Shown here one piece after another: positions 1 through 8,094 of a stretch of 32,811 nucleotides of DNA (positions are counted from its first letter, which is position 1; each line of letters begins with the position of its first letter). Under the pieces are notes generated by a model. That model had not been told where the DNA came from. It made no database searches and saw only the letters and a program-made list of their open reading frames with translations. Source of the stretch: Bacillota bacterium (GTDB taxonomy: Bacteria; Bacillota; Clostridia; Oscillospirales; Ruminococcaceae); contig JAEYXR010000102.1 in assembly GCA_023431215.1 (NCBI GenBank), forward strand, positions 1-32,811. The letters are read 5' to 3'. The position numbers were made by a program, and so were the translations under genes.

Positions 1-690
1 TTTCAGGACCCCATGACCTCGCTGAACCCCATTTTAACCGTGGGCGACCAAATTGCTGAAGTGGTGCGTCTGCATCAAAAGTGCACCAAGCTGCAGGCTG
101 CCGCCCGCGCAAAGGAAATGTTGGAGATGGTGGGTATTCCCGGTGAGCGCTACGGCGAGTACCCTCATCAGTTTTCCGGCGGTATGAAACAGCGTGTGGT
201 TATTGCCATTGCACTGGCCTGCAACCCCACTTTGCTCATTGCCGACGAGCCCACCACCGCTTTGGATGTTACCATTCAGGCACAGGTACTGGATTTGATG
301 AGCAAGCTGAAAAAAGAGGTCAATACCTCTATGCTGCTGATTACCCATGACCTGGGTGTTGTTGCCGAGGTATGTGATAAGGTTGCCATTATGTATGCAG
401 GCGAAATTGTGGAATGTGGCACCATTGAAGATATTTACGACCACACTTCCCATCCCTACACCAAGGGCTTGTTCGGATCCATTCCCGATTTGGACCATGA
501 TACCGACCGCCTACAGCCCATTGCAGGACTGATGCCGGATCCTACTAATTTACCGGTAGGTTGCAGCTTTTCTCCCCGCTGCCCCTATTGCACAGAAAAA
601 TGTGAGATGGAGGATCCCACCCAGGTGGAGATTCGCCCCGGACATTTTGTAAAGTGCTGGAAAGCCATGGAAGGGGGCAACTGTCAATGA
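1..690 (+). CDS. Di/oligopeptide ABC transporter ATP-binding protein, DppD/OppD type (5' truncated)
   Basis: One of the two ATPases that power uptake of di- or oligopeptides at the cytoplasmic membrane. The reading frame is open from base 1, and the first residues FQDPMTSLNP are the Q-loop, so the Walker A half lies upstream of the window. The ATG at 13 is internal, not the start. Visible motifs in order are the signature FSGGMKQRV, Walker B LLIADEPTTALD, the H-loop LLITHDLGVV, and the C-terminal oligopeptide-transporter extension with a cysteine cluster (GCSFSPRCPYC). That cluster is typical of this family and has been linked to an Fe-S site in some relatives. The stop overlaps the ATG of the next ATPase (ATGA), so the two are translationally coupled. 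The permease and binding-protein genes are expected upstream. The exact substrate cannot be read from the sequence. Confidence 0.93.
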   Translation, partial: FQDPMTSLNPILTVGDQIAEVVRLHQKCTKLQAAARAKEMLEMVGIPGERYGEYPHQFSGGMKQRVVIAIALACNPTLLIADEPTTALDVTIQAQVLDLMSKLKKEVNTSMLLITHDLGVVAEVCDKVAIMYAGEIVECGTIEDIYDHTSHPYTKGLFGSIPDLDHDTDRLQPIAGLMPDPTNLPVGCSFSPRCPYCTEKCEMEDPTQVEIRPGHFVKCWKAMEGGNCQ

Positions 691-1649
691 GCACACTGCT
701 AGAAGCCAAAAATCTTAAAAAATATTTTAAAACCCCTCGTGGTATGCTGCACGCAGTAGAGGACGTATCCTTTACGCTGGAGCGCGGCAAGACACTGGGC
801 GTTGTTGGTGAATCCGGCTGCGGCAAATCTACTCTGGGCCGTCTTTTGATTCATCTGCTGGAAACAACAGATGGTCAGATTTTGTTTGAAGGTGACGATA
901 TTACCAACCTGTCCGGTGCAGCACTAAAAGAAAAGCGTAAAGACCTTCAAATGATCTTCCAGGATCCTTATTCCTCCATCAACCCCAGAATGAAGGTCAG
1001 CGATATCATTGGTGAGCCCTTTAAGATTTATAATCTTTGCAAAACCAAGGATGAGTATGAAAGCAAGGTTGCAGCCTTGATGGAAACCGTTGGTCTGGCA
1101 GAGCGCCTGGCCAATTCCTACCCCCACGAGCTGGATGGCGGTCGTCGTCAGCGTATTGGTGTTGCCCGTGCACTGGCACTGGAACCCAAGTTTATTGTCT
1201 GCGATGAGCCGGTCAGCGCCCTGGACGTATCCATTCAGGCACAGGTGCTGAACCTGATGCAGGACCTTCAGGCACAGCGCAACATTACATACCTGTTCAT
1301 CACCCATAACCTTTCGGTTGTTAAGCATATTTCCGACGACATTTTGGTAATGTATCTGGGCACCATGGTAGAAAAATGCGAGTCTAAGGAGCTGTTTAAA
1401 ATTCAGCTGCATCCTTACACCAAAGCACTGCTTTCTGCCATTCCCCGCGCCAATATTCATCATAAAAGCGAGCGCATCCTGCTTCAGGGAGAAATTTCTT
1501 CTCCCATCAACCCCAAGCCCGGCTGCCGCTTCGCCCCCCGCTGCCCCTATGCAAAGGATCAGTGCTTCCAGGAAAATCCCAAGATGGAAGAGCTGCTGCC
1601 AGGCCATTTTGTGGCATGCCACTTTGCCAAAGAAATCAACGGCTTGTAA
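687..1649 (+). CDS. Di/oligopeptide ABC transporter ATP-binding protein, DppF/OppF type
   Basis: Second ATPase of the peptide importer, 320 aa. The start at 687 is chosen over an in-frame upstream ATG at 654 because AAGGGGG at 671-677 sits 9 bases before it and ATGA overlaps the previous stop. Walker A is GESGCGKS (residues 41-48), the Q-loop is FQDPYSSINP, Walker B is FIVCDEPVSALD, and the H-loop is LFITHNLSVV. The C-terminal oligopeptide extension (GCRFAPRCPYAKDQC) is present. The ABC signature reads LDGGRRQR, with Asp where most ABC ATPases have Ser (LSGGQ). I recall this variant from clostridial OppF-like proteins, so it is probably functional. A hairpin follows the stop, so the transporter operon probably ends here. 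Confidence 0.93.
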   Translation: MSTLLEAKNLKKYFKTPRGMLHAVEDVSFTLERGKTLGVVGESGCGKSTLGRLLIHLLETTDGQILFEGDDITNLSGAALKEKRKDLQMIFQDPYSSINPRMKVSDIIGEPFKIYNLCKTKDEYESKVAALMETVGLAERLANSYPHELDGGRRQRIGVARALALEPKFIVCDEPVSALDVSIQAQVLNLMQDLQAQRNITYLFITHNLSVVKHISDDILVMYLGTMVEKCESKELFKIQLHPYTKALLSAIPRANIHHKSERILLQGEISSPINPKPGCRFAPRCPYAKDQCFQENPKMEELLPGHFVACHFAKEINGL

Positions 1650-1657
1650 GAAGACAA

Positions 1658-1704
1658 AACACAGAGGCTGCGGACAGTTTTGGCCGCGGCCCTGTGTTGC
1701 TATT
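1658..1704 (+). terminator. Probable terminator after the peptide transporter operon
   Basis: Arms at 1658-1673 and 1684-1698 pair over about 15 bp with one bulged A and one G-U pair. The loop is 10 nt. Only a short, interrupted T stretch follows (gctattt), so termination strength is uncertain. Confidence 0.55.
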
Positions 1705-1786
1705 TACGCAATTTTAACTGTATGTTATATGACTTCTGTACTTCCATATAGGAATAACAGTGGGTAAGGCTCAGTGGAGGAGTCAT

Positions 1787-1933
1787 ATGGGCCATGTGAA
1801 GCACTATGTGCTTTACGGTCAAAATTATGCGCGTGTGCTATCTAAAGCACACATGCGCAGATATTACTTTGGCAATAAAACAGGAATTATGCTGATAGAG
1901 TTGAATGCCAAAGCAATACACATTTGCTGTTAA
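1787..1933 (+). CDS. Small hypothetical ORF, 48 aa
   Basis: An ATG at 1787 is preceded by GTGGAGG at 1774-1780 (spacing 6), and the frame is open for 48 codons to TAA. The product is short, basic and aromatic (it begins MGHVKHYVLYGQNY and ends with two Cys). No family is recognised and no signal peptide or membrane segment is evident. Its stop lies 16 bases before the ATG of the next small ORF, whose ribosome binding site begins just after this stop, so the two could be co-translated. The start signal is good, but nothing else proves that it is a gene. Confidence 0.35.
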   Translation: MGHVKHYVLYGQNYARVLSKAHMRRYYFGNKTGIMLIELNAKAIHICC

Positions 1934-1949
1934 GAAAGGAGGAAGTTTG

Positions 1950-2249
1950 ATGTCTGTTCCGGCTTGTCATTTTTGTCCCTCTCCCAGCGGTAAACCGGAG
2001 GATGCCATTCTTGCCCGGATTTTCTTTCCCCGGGAACCGGATGCAAACCCCTACTACACTTCCAACCAGCAACTGCACAGCTGCAGCCTGCTGGTACAGG
2101 AGCTGCTGAAAGCACAGGTACCGGTTCTGCAGATGCAGGGCGGTCACCGCAGCGGTTTAAAGGACGACTGCCAGCTTACTGTCAGCTGCCATGCTCCCAT
2201 GCTGGATGAGCTTTGCTCAGTCTTTGGATGCCGGTGGGAGTTGGTATAA
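1950..2249 (+). CDS. Hypothetical protein, 99 aa, cysteine-containing
   Basis: The start at 1950 is set by a near-perfect AAAGGAGG at 1935-1942 (spacing 7). An in-frame upstream start at 1905 has no such site. The protein begins MSVPACHFCPSPSGKPEDAI and holds a CxxC pair near the N-terminus plus several later Cys and His residues. A small metal-binding or redox-sensitive protein is possible, but I do not recognise the family. It lies between the transporter ATPases and the peptidase cluster, on the same strand. An extended -10 element for the next gene overlaps its last codons. It is probably real because of its ribosome binding site and codon use; its function is unknown. Confidence 0.6.
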   Translation: MSVPACHFCPSPSGKPEDAILARIFFPREPDANPYYTSNQQLHSCSLLVQELLKAQVPVLQMQGGHRSGLKDDCQLTVSCHAPMLDELCSVFGCRWELV

Positions 2250-2250
2250 T
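2242..2250 (+). promoter_or_regulatory. Extended -10 promoter for the peptidase cluster
   Basis: TGGTATAAT (TGn extension plus a perfect TATAAT at 2245-2250) overlaps the stop of the 99-aa ORF. A poor -35 (TTTGGA, 2223-2228) lies 16 bp upstream. The predicted start is near 2257, which gives a leader of about 140 nt. Confidence 0.5.
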
Positions 2251-2396
2251 TCTTGATATTTGTGTGCAGGGAATTTAACACCTGCATATGCAAAGCTGCA
2301 GATATGGTTTTGAGTTTGTCCGGCGGCATTCTCGGGCGGTTTAGCTGCAGCCTTGATACAATTTTATATTCCGCCGGAGAAATGACGGGTATCATT

Positions 2397-3599
2397 ATGA
2401 GTCTTGAACAATATCAGATTCCCCGGGAAAAGATTACCCAGCTGGAACATCAGCTGAAAACCCGGGAAATTGACACAATGGTCATCATTGCAAGAGAGGG
2501 TTCAGACCCTTTTCTGCCTTTTCTTATCGGTTCCGAATCCATTCATCCCTGTGCGGCTTTCTTCTGCCGCAACGGGCATCACATTATGATTGCTTCTCCC
2601 AGTGATGAAAAAAAGTATATGGAGAGCGAGATTTTTGCCGAGGTTATTGCCTACGGCAGCTCTATGTGGGAAAAGTTTGTAGAAGTACTGGACAGGCTGA
2701 ACCCCAACAAAATGGCATTGAGCATCTCTGAAGAGGATGGCAATGCCGACGGTCTGACCCTTGGTCAGTACAAGCAGCTGGAAAAAGCCATTGGCAAAGA
2801 GCGACTGGCAAAGCTTGAGTGTTCAAGCGAGGAGATTTGCGCCGAGCTGCACAGCGTTAAGACCGAGACCGAGGTGGAATGCCTGCGACGCTGCATCCAG
2901 ATTACCAACGATATCTATGATGAGGTGTTTACCCGTGTACGCCGCGGCATGACCGAAAAGCAGATTGGCGACCTTTTTGTAGAGGGCATGAAGTCTCGCG
3001 GTGTTATCAACGGTTTGGGCTCTGCCTACGATTACCCCATTATCTGCATTGTCCGTGCCGGCGTTTCTCACCGCAGCCCCGGCAATACTGTTTTGGAGCA
3101 TGGCGACATTGTCATTATGGACTTCAGCGTATTGAGCGAAGGCTATATTTCTGACATTGCGCGCACTGCCTACTGCCTCTGCCCCGGTGAAACCTGCCCG
3201 CCTCCTGATGTCCAGCACGCCTTTGAAACCGCACATGCCGCCATCTCGGCCACCATCAATTATATTGGTGAAGGTAAAAAGGGTTACGAAGTGGACGCTG
3301 TAGGAAGAAAGGTCATTGAGGACGGCGGTTATCCCACCGTACGTCACTCTGTGGGACACCCCATTGGCCGCAGCTGTCACGACAGCGGCACACGTCTGGG
3401 CAGGCTCAAACCCGGAGCCGATAACCGCTCGGTAGAGCGCCCCATTGAGCTCAACGAAGTGTACGCCATTGAACCTACTGTACTGCAGGACGGCGGACTG
3501 CCCTGCATGCTGGTAGAAGAAAACGTGGTCATACGTGAAAACGGTGCCGAAATTCTCAGCCGCCGTCAAAACGCACTGTACTTAATTTCTGCGGATTAA
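2397..3599 (+). CDS. M24 family peptidase (creatinase/prolidase-like), paralogue 1
   Basis: Cytosolic pita-bread-fold metallopeptidase of about 400 aa, likely cleaving Xaa-Pro or related short peptides. It has an N-terminal creatinase-like domain (about 1-155) and a catalytic domain (about 165-395). All five metal ligands are visible: D242 (MDFSV), D253 (SDIART), H321 (SVGHPIG), E359 (IEPT) and a Glu of VEEN near 374. Start 2397 is preferred over 2382 because it matches the paralogue's N-terminus (38 versus 34 residues before the shared GSDP), although its Shine-Dalgarno is weak. GGAG at 2376-2379 lies far from 2397 and too close to 2382. It is the first gene of a packed peptidase run, 19 bp before the M20 gene. 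The exact substrate is not predictable, and creatinase activity itself is unlikely. Confidence 0.88.
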   Translation: MSLEQYQIPREKITQLEHQLKTREIDTMVIIAREGSDPFLPFLIGSESIHPCAAFFCRNGHHIMIASPSDEKKYMESEIFAEVIAYGSSMWEKFVEVLDRLNPNKMALSISEEDGNADGLTLGQYKQLEKAIGKERLAKLECSSEEICAELHSVKTETEVECLRRCIQITNDIYDEVFTRVRRGMTEKQIGDLFVEGMKSRGVINGLGSAYDYPIICIVRAGVSHRSPGNTVLEHGDIVIMDFSVLSEGYISDIARTAYCLCPGETCPPPDVQHAFETAHAAISATINYIGEGKKGYEVDAVGRKVIEDGGYPTVRHSVGHPIGRSCHDSGTRLGRLKPGADNRSVERPIELNEVYAIEPTVLQDGGLPCMLVEENVVIRENGAEILSRRQNALYLISAD

Positions 3600-3618
3600 A
3601 AAGAGGGGAGAAACGACT

Positions 3619-4833
3619 ATGTGGAACCAGGAAGCGGAAAAAGAGCTTCTGGAAATTCTCCGGGACTTAATTCGCATTGATACCACCAACCCTCCCGGCC
3701 AGGAAATTGCCGTAGCAGAGTATTTGGGGAAACGGCTGGACCATGAGGGAATAGAGTGGCACACCGTAGCAAAGGACCCCAACCGGCCCAACTTTTTTGC
3801 CCGCCTAAAGGGCGGAGACAAAGAACCGCTGTTGTTCATTTCTCATGTGGATGTGGTGGCGGCAGGCCCGGGCTGGACAAAGCCTGCATTTGAAGGATTG
3901 CTGGAGGGTGAAACTTTATACGGACGCGGCACTCTGGATACCAAGCATCTTACGGCCATGGGACTGATGGCTATGCTGCTCCTTCACCGTGAGGGCAAAC
4001 CCCTAAACCGTGACATTATTTTTGCGGCAACTGCCGACGAAGAATGTGGTAGCGGCAATGGGATGGGGTATGTGGCAGCCAATCATCCCCAGGAACTGCC
4101 CAAGGGCTATGTATTCAATGAGGGGGGGGGCTTTGTCATTCAGGTAGGCGGCAAAAAGCTACGTACCATCGCCTGTGGCGAAAAAGGCAACTGCCGTGTT
4201 ACGATCCCACTTTATGGCAAAGGCACACAGCGCATGGAGCTTGCTGCAAAGGTGATGGAACGCCTAAGCGGCTACCGGTCTCCCGTGGTGGAAAACGCTG
4301 TAACCAAAGCCTTTGTAGAGGCAGTTGGCACAGCACCCTACAGTGACCCCACGGTACAAAATCTGTGGGATTACTCCGCCCATCACTGCATGACCATCAG
4401 CAGCTTTGATTTATCCTCTGAGGATGAGCAGCAGGAGCTACAGGTCATCTTTAAATTTCTGCCCCAGATGAACCGTGAGGAAATTGAAGCACTGTTCCAC
4501 AGCCTGTTGTACGAATTTGACCTTGGCTGGCACATCACCTCGTTTGAAGAGGGTTACGAGTGCAGCATGGACAATGAGTTTACGCAGCTGCTGGTACAAA
4601 ATTCTGCGCTGCTGGACCCGGGTTCAGAGTTGCTGCCCATGTATGCACTGGGCAATACGGATGGTCGCTTTTTGCGCCATAATGTTTTTGGTTATACTCC
4701 TTTGCTGGAGGATATTCCTTTTTGTGATGTGCTGAAAATGGTTCATCAGGATGACGAACACATTACTTTACCTTCACTTTTTTATGGCGGACGTGTGCTT
4801 TATGAGACTGCCCGTGCTTTGGCGCTGGAATAA
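3619..4833 (+). CDS. M20 family metallopeptidase (dipeptidase/deacylase type)
   Basis: Zinc-dependent cytosolic hydrolase of the M20 (ArgE/DapE/PepV) superfamily, 404 aa. Residues H76 and D78 (SHVDVV), D107 (GRGTLDTKH), E141 and E142 (ATADEECGSG), and a later TDGRFLR motif followed by a C-terminal His supply the metal sites and the general base. GAGGGGAG at 3602-3609 fixes the ATG. Placed between two M24 paralogues beside a peptide transporter, it is best read as a peptidase for imported peptides. Some M20 members instead remove acyl groups from amino acids, and the sequence alone does not decide. A run of nine G at 4122-4130 (codons 168-171, protein NEGGGF) is a potential slippage site. Confidence 0.88.
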   Translation: MWNQEAEKELLEILRDLIRIDTTNPPGQEIAVAEYLGKRLDHEGIEWHTVAKDPNRPNFFARLKGGDKEPLLFISHVDVVAAGPGWTKPAFEGLLEGETLYGRGTLDTKHLTAMGLMAMLLLHREGKPLNRDIIFAATADEECGSGNGMGYVAANHPQELPKGYVFNEGGGFVIQVGGKKLRTIACGEKGNCRVTIPLYGKGTQRMELAAKVMERLSGYRSPVVENAVTKAFVEAVGTAPYSDPTVQNLWDYSAHHCMTISSFDLSSEDEQQELQVIFKFLPQMNREEIEALFHSLLYEFDLGWHITSFEEGYECSMDNEFTQLLVQNSALLDPGSELLPMYALGNTDGRFLRHNVFGYTPLLEDIPFCDVLKMVHQDDEHITLPSLFYGGRVLYETARALALE

Positions 4834-4902
4834 GCGGTTTTCAATTGCTCTGAAAAGTGTTATGCTGTTAACAGCTGCACTGTGACAGAAAGGATAGGAG
4901 AT

Positions 4903-6072
4903 ATGAACGAAATTTATCAGGAGAAGCTTCACCAGGCTGTGGGCTATCTTCAAGAAAATAACATTGATCTGTGGCTGGTATTTGCCAGCGAGGGCAGCGA
5001 CCCTGCGGTTCAGCTGCTCACCGGGTTAAAGACAGTAGGTCGAACCTTCTTTTTCATCACCCGCCAAAAAGGTGTGTTTGCCCTTTGCAGCCAAATTGAT
5101 GCTCAGGAAAGCGAAGAGAGCAAGCTTTTTGACCGTGTTGAGCGTTACACCGATGATGCCGCTAGCAGATTACTGGAACTGGTGGAGGAGCTGAACCCTG
5201 CTTCCATTGCCATTAATTACAGCGAGGATGACCACCTTTGCGATGGTTTGACCACCGGACGCTACCGCTGGTTGTGCAAGGCAGTAGGAGAAAAATATGC
5301 CGCCCGTTTTGTGCCCTCTACTCCCATGCTACAGCGTATCCGCGCCATTAAAACTCCTGCGGAGCTAAGCTGCATCCAGACTGCCATAGATATGACCCTG
5401 GAGATTTATGACGAAGTATTTGCCCAAATGCATGCGGGAATGACCGAGCGCCAGGTTGGTCAGCTGTTTGTAGACGGAATGCGCAAGCGCAATGTGGTAG
5501 AAGGTACTTCCAAGGAGTTGACCATGCCCATTGTCATGAAAGACCGCATTTCTCATCGCGGACCCAGCGACGAGGTCATTGTTCCCGGAGACTTTCTTAT
5601 TATGGACTGGGGTGTAGATTATCAGGGATATGTTTCTGATATTGCCCGTACGGTTTATTTCCTGAAAGAGGGTGAAACCTGTGCCCCCCAGCAGATGGAA
5701 GAATCCTTTCAAGCTGCTTATGGTGCCATTACCGCAGGCTTTGAGGCTGCCAAGCCCGGTGTCCGCGGCATTGATGTAGATACCGCAGCACGTCAGTATC
5801 TTCTTTCTAAAGGGATGCCCGAGGTTACTCATTCTGTTGGACACCAAATTGGACGCTGCACCCATGACGGCGGCACCATGTTTGCCCCTGCCTGGGAGCG
5901 GTACGGCGATTCTCCCTATGGCATTTTGGAGGCCGGCATGACCTTTACTCTGGAGCCCACGATCCTCCGCGAAACCGGTTATAGCATTCTTACAGAAGAA
6001 AATATTGTAATAACAGAGGATGGAGCTCGCTTTTTAAGCCAGAGACAGGATCATGTCATTCTCATTGGCTAA
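4903..6072 (+). CDS. M24 family peptidase (creatinase/prolidase-like), paralogue 2
   Basis: A 389-aa paralogue of the M24 gene at 2397, collinear over its full length with the same motif order. Its metal ligands are in MDWGVDYQGYVSDIART (two Asp), SVGHQIG (His), LEPT (Glu) and TEEN (Glu). Start 4903 (MNEIYQ) is chosen over an in-frame start at 4882 because AGGATAGGAG lies just upstream of it. The N-terminal creatinase-like domain shares the GSDP block with paralogue 1. The gap of 69 bp after the M20 gene shows no terminator, so co-transcription is likely. Two diverged paralogues side by side suggest complementary substrate ranges or a heteromer; this is inference. Confidence 0.88.
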   Translation: MNEIYQEKLHQAVGYLQENNIDLWLVFASEGSDPAVQLLTGLKTVGRTFFFITRQKGVFALCSQIDAQESEESKLFDRVERYTDDAASRLLELVEELNPASIAINYSEDDHLCDGLTTGRYRWLCKAVGEKYAARFVPSTPMLQRIRAIKTPAELSCIQTAIDMTLEIYDEVFAQMHAGMTERQVGQLFVDGMRKRNVVEGTSKELTMPIVMKDRISHRGPSDEVIVPGDFLIMDWGVDYQGYVSDIARTVYFLKEGETCAPQQMEESFQAAYGAITAGFEAAKPGVRGIDVDTAARQYLLSKGMPEVTHSVGHQIGRCTHDGGTMFAPAWERYGDSPYGILEAGMTFTLEPTILRETGYSILTEENIVITEDGARFLSQRQDHVILIG

Positions 6073-6100
6073 CCCCAAAAACTGACATGGAGGAATACGG

Positions 6101-6754
6101 ATGGTATCTGAGACATTTGCACCGTACCTAAAATTGTTTTTACCCATTATTAAAGGAATGCACACCCTGCTGGGAGAGCGCAGTGAGTTTATTCTGCACG
6201 ATTTAAGCAACCCTGAAAACTCTATGGTGGCCATTGAGGGCAATGTTACCGACCGCCAGCTGGGTGCATCGGTTACCAATATCGTCATTGAAGCGCTTGC
6301 AAAATATGGCGACACCGCACCCGATATGATTGGCTACAGCAGCATTTCCAAAGACGGCCGTCCGCTTAAATCTTCTACAATCTTTATCCGCAACGAAAAA
6401 GGGCGGATTGTGGGCTGCATGTGCAGCAACATGGACATGACGGAATTTTTGGTGGCACAAAATCTTTTGGAAAGTATTTGTACATACGGACAAAACAACT
6501 CTAAAAATACAGAGGTGTTTGCTCAGGATATCCGTGAGGTGGTTGAGGATTTGATTCAAAAACAAATTTCTGCCGCCGGTAAGCCTGTGCCCATGATGTC
6601 CCGTTTTGAAAAAATTCAGCTGGTGCGCGAGCTGGAAAATAAATGTGTATTTGAGGTTAAAGGCTCTGTGGAGCTGGCTGCACATAGTCTTGGCGTATCT
6701 TCCTTTACTGTATATGGTTATCTCAAAGAGATACGCAGCGAAAAAGTTGTATAA
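6101..6754 (+). CDS. YheO-like transcriptional regulator (PAS_6 + HTH_22)
   Basis: DNA-binding regulator of 217 aa. Residues about 10-120 match the YheO-type PAS domain (PIIKGMHTLLGERSEF, then FILHDLSNPENSMV), and about 150-210 form the HTH_22 domain (RFEKIQLVRELENKCVF, then SVELAAHSLGVSSFTVYGYL). Relatives include E. coli YheO and Pseudomonas DauR, which controls D-arginine catabolism. GGAGG at 6090-6094 sets the ATG, 28 bp after the M24 gene, so it is probably part of the same transcript. Its position inside the cluster suggests that it senses a peptide or amino-acid signal and controls the peptidase/transporter genes. The ligand and operator are unknown. Confidence 0.85.
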   Translation: MVSETFAPYLKLFLPIIKGMHTLLGERSEFILHDLSNPENSMVAIEGNVTDRQLGASVTNIVIEALAKYGDTAPDMIGYSSISKDGRPLKSSTIFIRNEKGRIVGCMCSNMDMTEFLVAQNLLESICTYGQNNSKNTEVFAQDIREVVEDLIQKQISAAGKPVPMMSRFEKIQLVRELENKCVFEVKGSVELAAHSLGVSSFTVYGYLKEIRSEKVV

Positions 6755-6759
6755 GAAAA

Positions 6760-6802
6760 CAGATAAGCCTAAGGGAGACGCAGTCTCCCTTAGGCTTATC
6801 TG
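6760..6802 (+). repeat. Perfect 19-bp inverted repeat, possible factor-dependent or bidirectional stop, or operator
   Basis: Arms 6760-6778 and 6784-6802 are exact reverse complements with a 5-nt spacer (cgcag). It starts 6 bp after the regulator's stop. No T-run follows on the + strand, so it is not a textbook intrinsic terminator. It may stabilise the upstream mRNA 3' end. Confidence 0.75.
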
Positions 6803-6862
6803 GCATGGTAAATTCAGAATATTGTAATTTTGTGCCGCACAGCGGCAGAATGGACGATTAAA

Positions 6863-8089
6863 ATGGAGCAAAAATTCTATCAGGAAAACCGACGCTGCTT
6901 TGTCAAGCTGATGCCGGAAGATACGGTTGCCGTGTTTTTTTCCGGAGAGGAGCATCGTCGTACCAACGATGTGTTCTATGAGTTTGAACCGGATAAGAAC
7001 TTTTTGTATCTAACCGGAATCGACCGTGAAAAAATGGCCCTTTTAGTGCTCAAGCGCAACGGATCAGTGACCGAAAAGCTGTTTATGCCCGCCATAGAGG
7101 AAGAACGGGAAAAATGGTATGGTGTTCAGCTGCGTCCAGCTCAGGCAGCCCAAATCAGTGGCATTACAGCCATGGAAGACATTAAGTTGCTGGAGAGCTT
7201 TTTATTTTCGCTCTTTGCTTCCAATGGTGCACCTGCAAAGCTGATGCTTCCTTTTGGCTTGACCATTCCCGGAGAAGCCCCAGATCAGGGACGCAAGCTT
7301 TCAGCAAACATTACAGCGGCTTTTCCAAGTGTGGATGTCGTTAATGCCATGGGCCTGATGACCACTTTGCGCTATTGTAAGCAGCCTCAGGAAATTACGC
7401 TGATAAGGGAAGCGGCAGCGCTGCTTGGGCAGGGACTGCAAAAGGTCAGGGAGCTGGTTGCGCCCGGCCGGTATGAGTATGAAATTAGAGCTGCTTATGA
7501 AGGCTTGATTGCCTCCAATGGAGGCAGGTGCTATGGTACAGTCTGTGCCGCAGGCCAAAATGCTGTGTGCCTCCACCACAGCCGCCAGACCGGAATGCTG
7601 CAGCAGGATGAGCTGTTTTTAATTGACGTAGGCGCGCCCAAAGAATATTACTGGGCAGATGTTTCCCGTACTTATCCTGTTTCAGGCCGATTTACGCAGC
7701 AGCAAGCCGAGATTTACTCCATTGTATTGGAAGCACAGCAGCTTGCCATAGAAGCTGTACGACCCGGTGTGGCAGAAGCAGAGTTAAACGAAATTATTAA
7801 AAAGCACTATGCCAAGGAACTTTCCCGCCTGGGGTTGATTGATCAGCCACAGGAGGTTGACAGGTATTATTATCATAATGTAGGCCATCCCATTGGGCTG
7901 GATGTGCACGATTTGCGTCCGGAGCCCCGTATTTTGGCCGAAAATGCTGTATATACCATAGAACCCGGTTTGTACATTGCCCAGTGGGGAATGGGCATAC
8001 GCATTGAAGATGATGTGCTGATTACCCCCCACGGCTGCGAAGTTCTTACCTCGGCAATTCCAAAAGCCATGCATGAGGTTGAGCTGTAA
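6863..8089 (+). CDS. Xaa-Pro aminopeptidase (aminopeptidase P family, M24B)
   Basis: Removes the N-terminal residue from peptides with proline in position 2, in the cytosol; 408 aa. It has an N-terminal AMP_N-type domain (about 1-140, with YEFEPDKNFLYLTGIDRE) followed by the M24B catalytic domain. Metal ligands are D255 and D266 (DVGAPKEYYWADVSRT), H342 (HNVGHPIG), E367 (IEPGLY) and E382 (RIEDDVLIT). ATG 6863 is preferred to a TTG at 6830, although no strong Shine-Dalgarno is visible for either. It is separated from the regulator by a long perfect hairpin, so it may be expressed at a different level from the genes upstream. A stem of 21 pairs follows the stop. Confidence 0.9.
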   Translation: MEQKFYQENRRCFVKLMPEDTVAVFFSGEEHRRTNDVFYEFEPDKNFLYLTGIDREKMALLVLKRNGSVTEKLFMPAIEEEREKWYGVQLRPAQAAQISGITAMEDIKLLESFLFSLFASNGAPAKLMLPFGLTIPGEAPDQGRKLSANITAAFPSVDVVNAMGLMTTLRYCKQPQEITLIREAAALLGQGLQKVRELVAPGRYEYEIRAAYEGLIASNGGRCYGTVCAAGQNAVCLHHSRQTGMLQQDELFLIDVGAPKEYYWADVSRTYPVSGRFTQQQAEIYSIVLEAQQLAIEAVRPGVAEAELNEIIKKHYAKELSRLGLIDQPQEVDRYYYHNVGHPIGLDVHDLRPEPRILAENAVYTIEPGLYIAQWGMGIRIEDDVLITPHGCEVLTSAIPKAMHEVEL

Positions 8090-8094
8090 TTGGT

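Noticed and set aside
924..1622. Minus-strand ORF of 232 codons
   Set aside because: Shadow of the OppF-type ATPase; no independent support.
2823..3569. Minus-strand ORF of 248 codons
   Set aside because: Antisense to the first M24 peptidase, whose motifs are complete on the + strand.
6203..6955. Minus-strand ORF of 250 codons across the regulator and the hairpin
   Set aside because: It runs through the regulator and the perfect inverted repeat; the + strand gene has clear domains.
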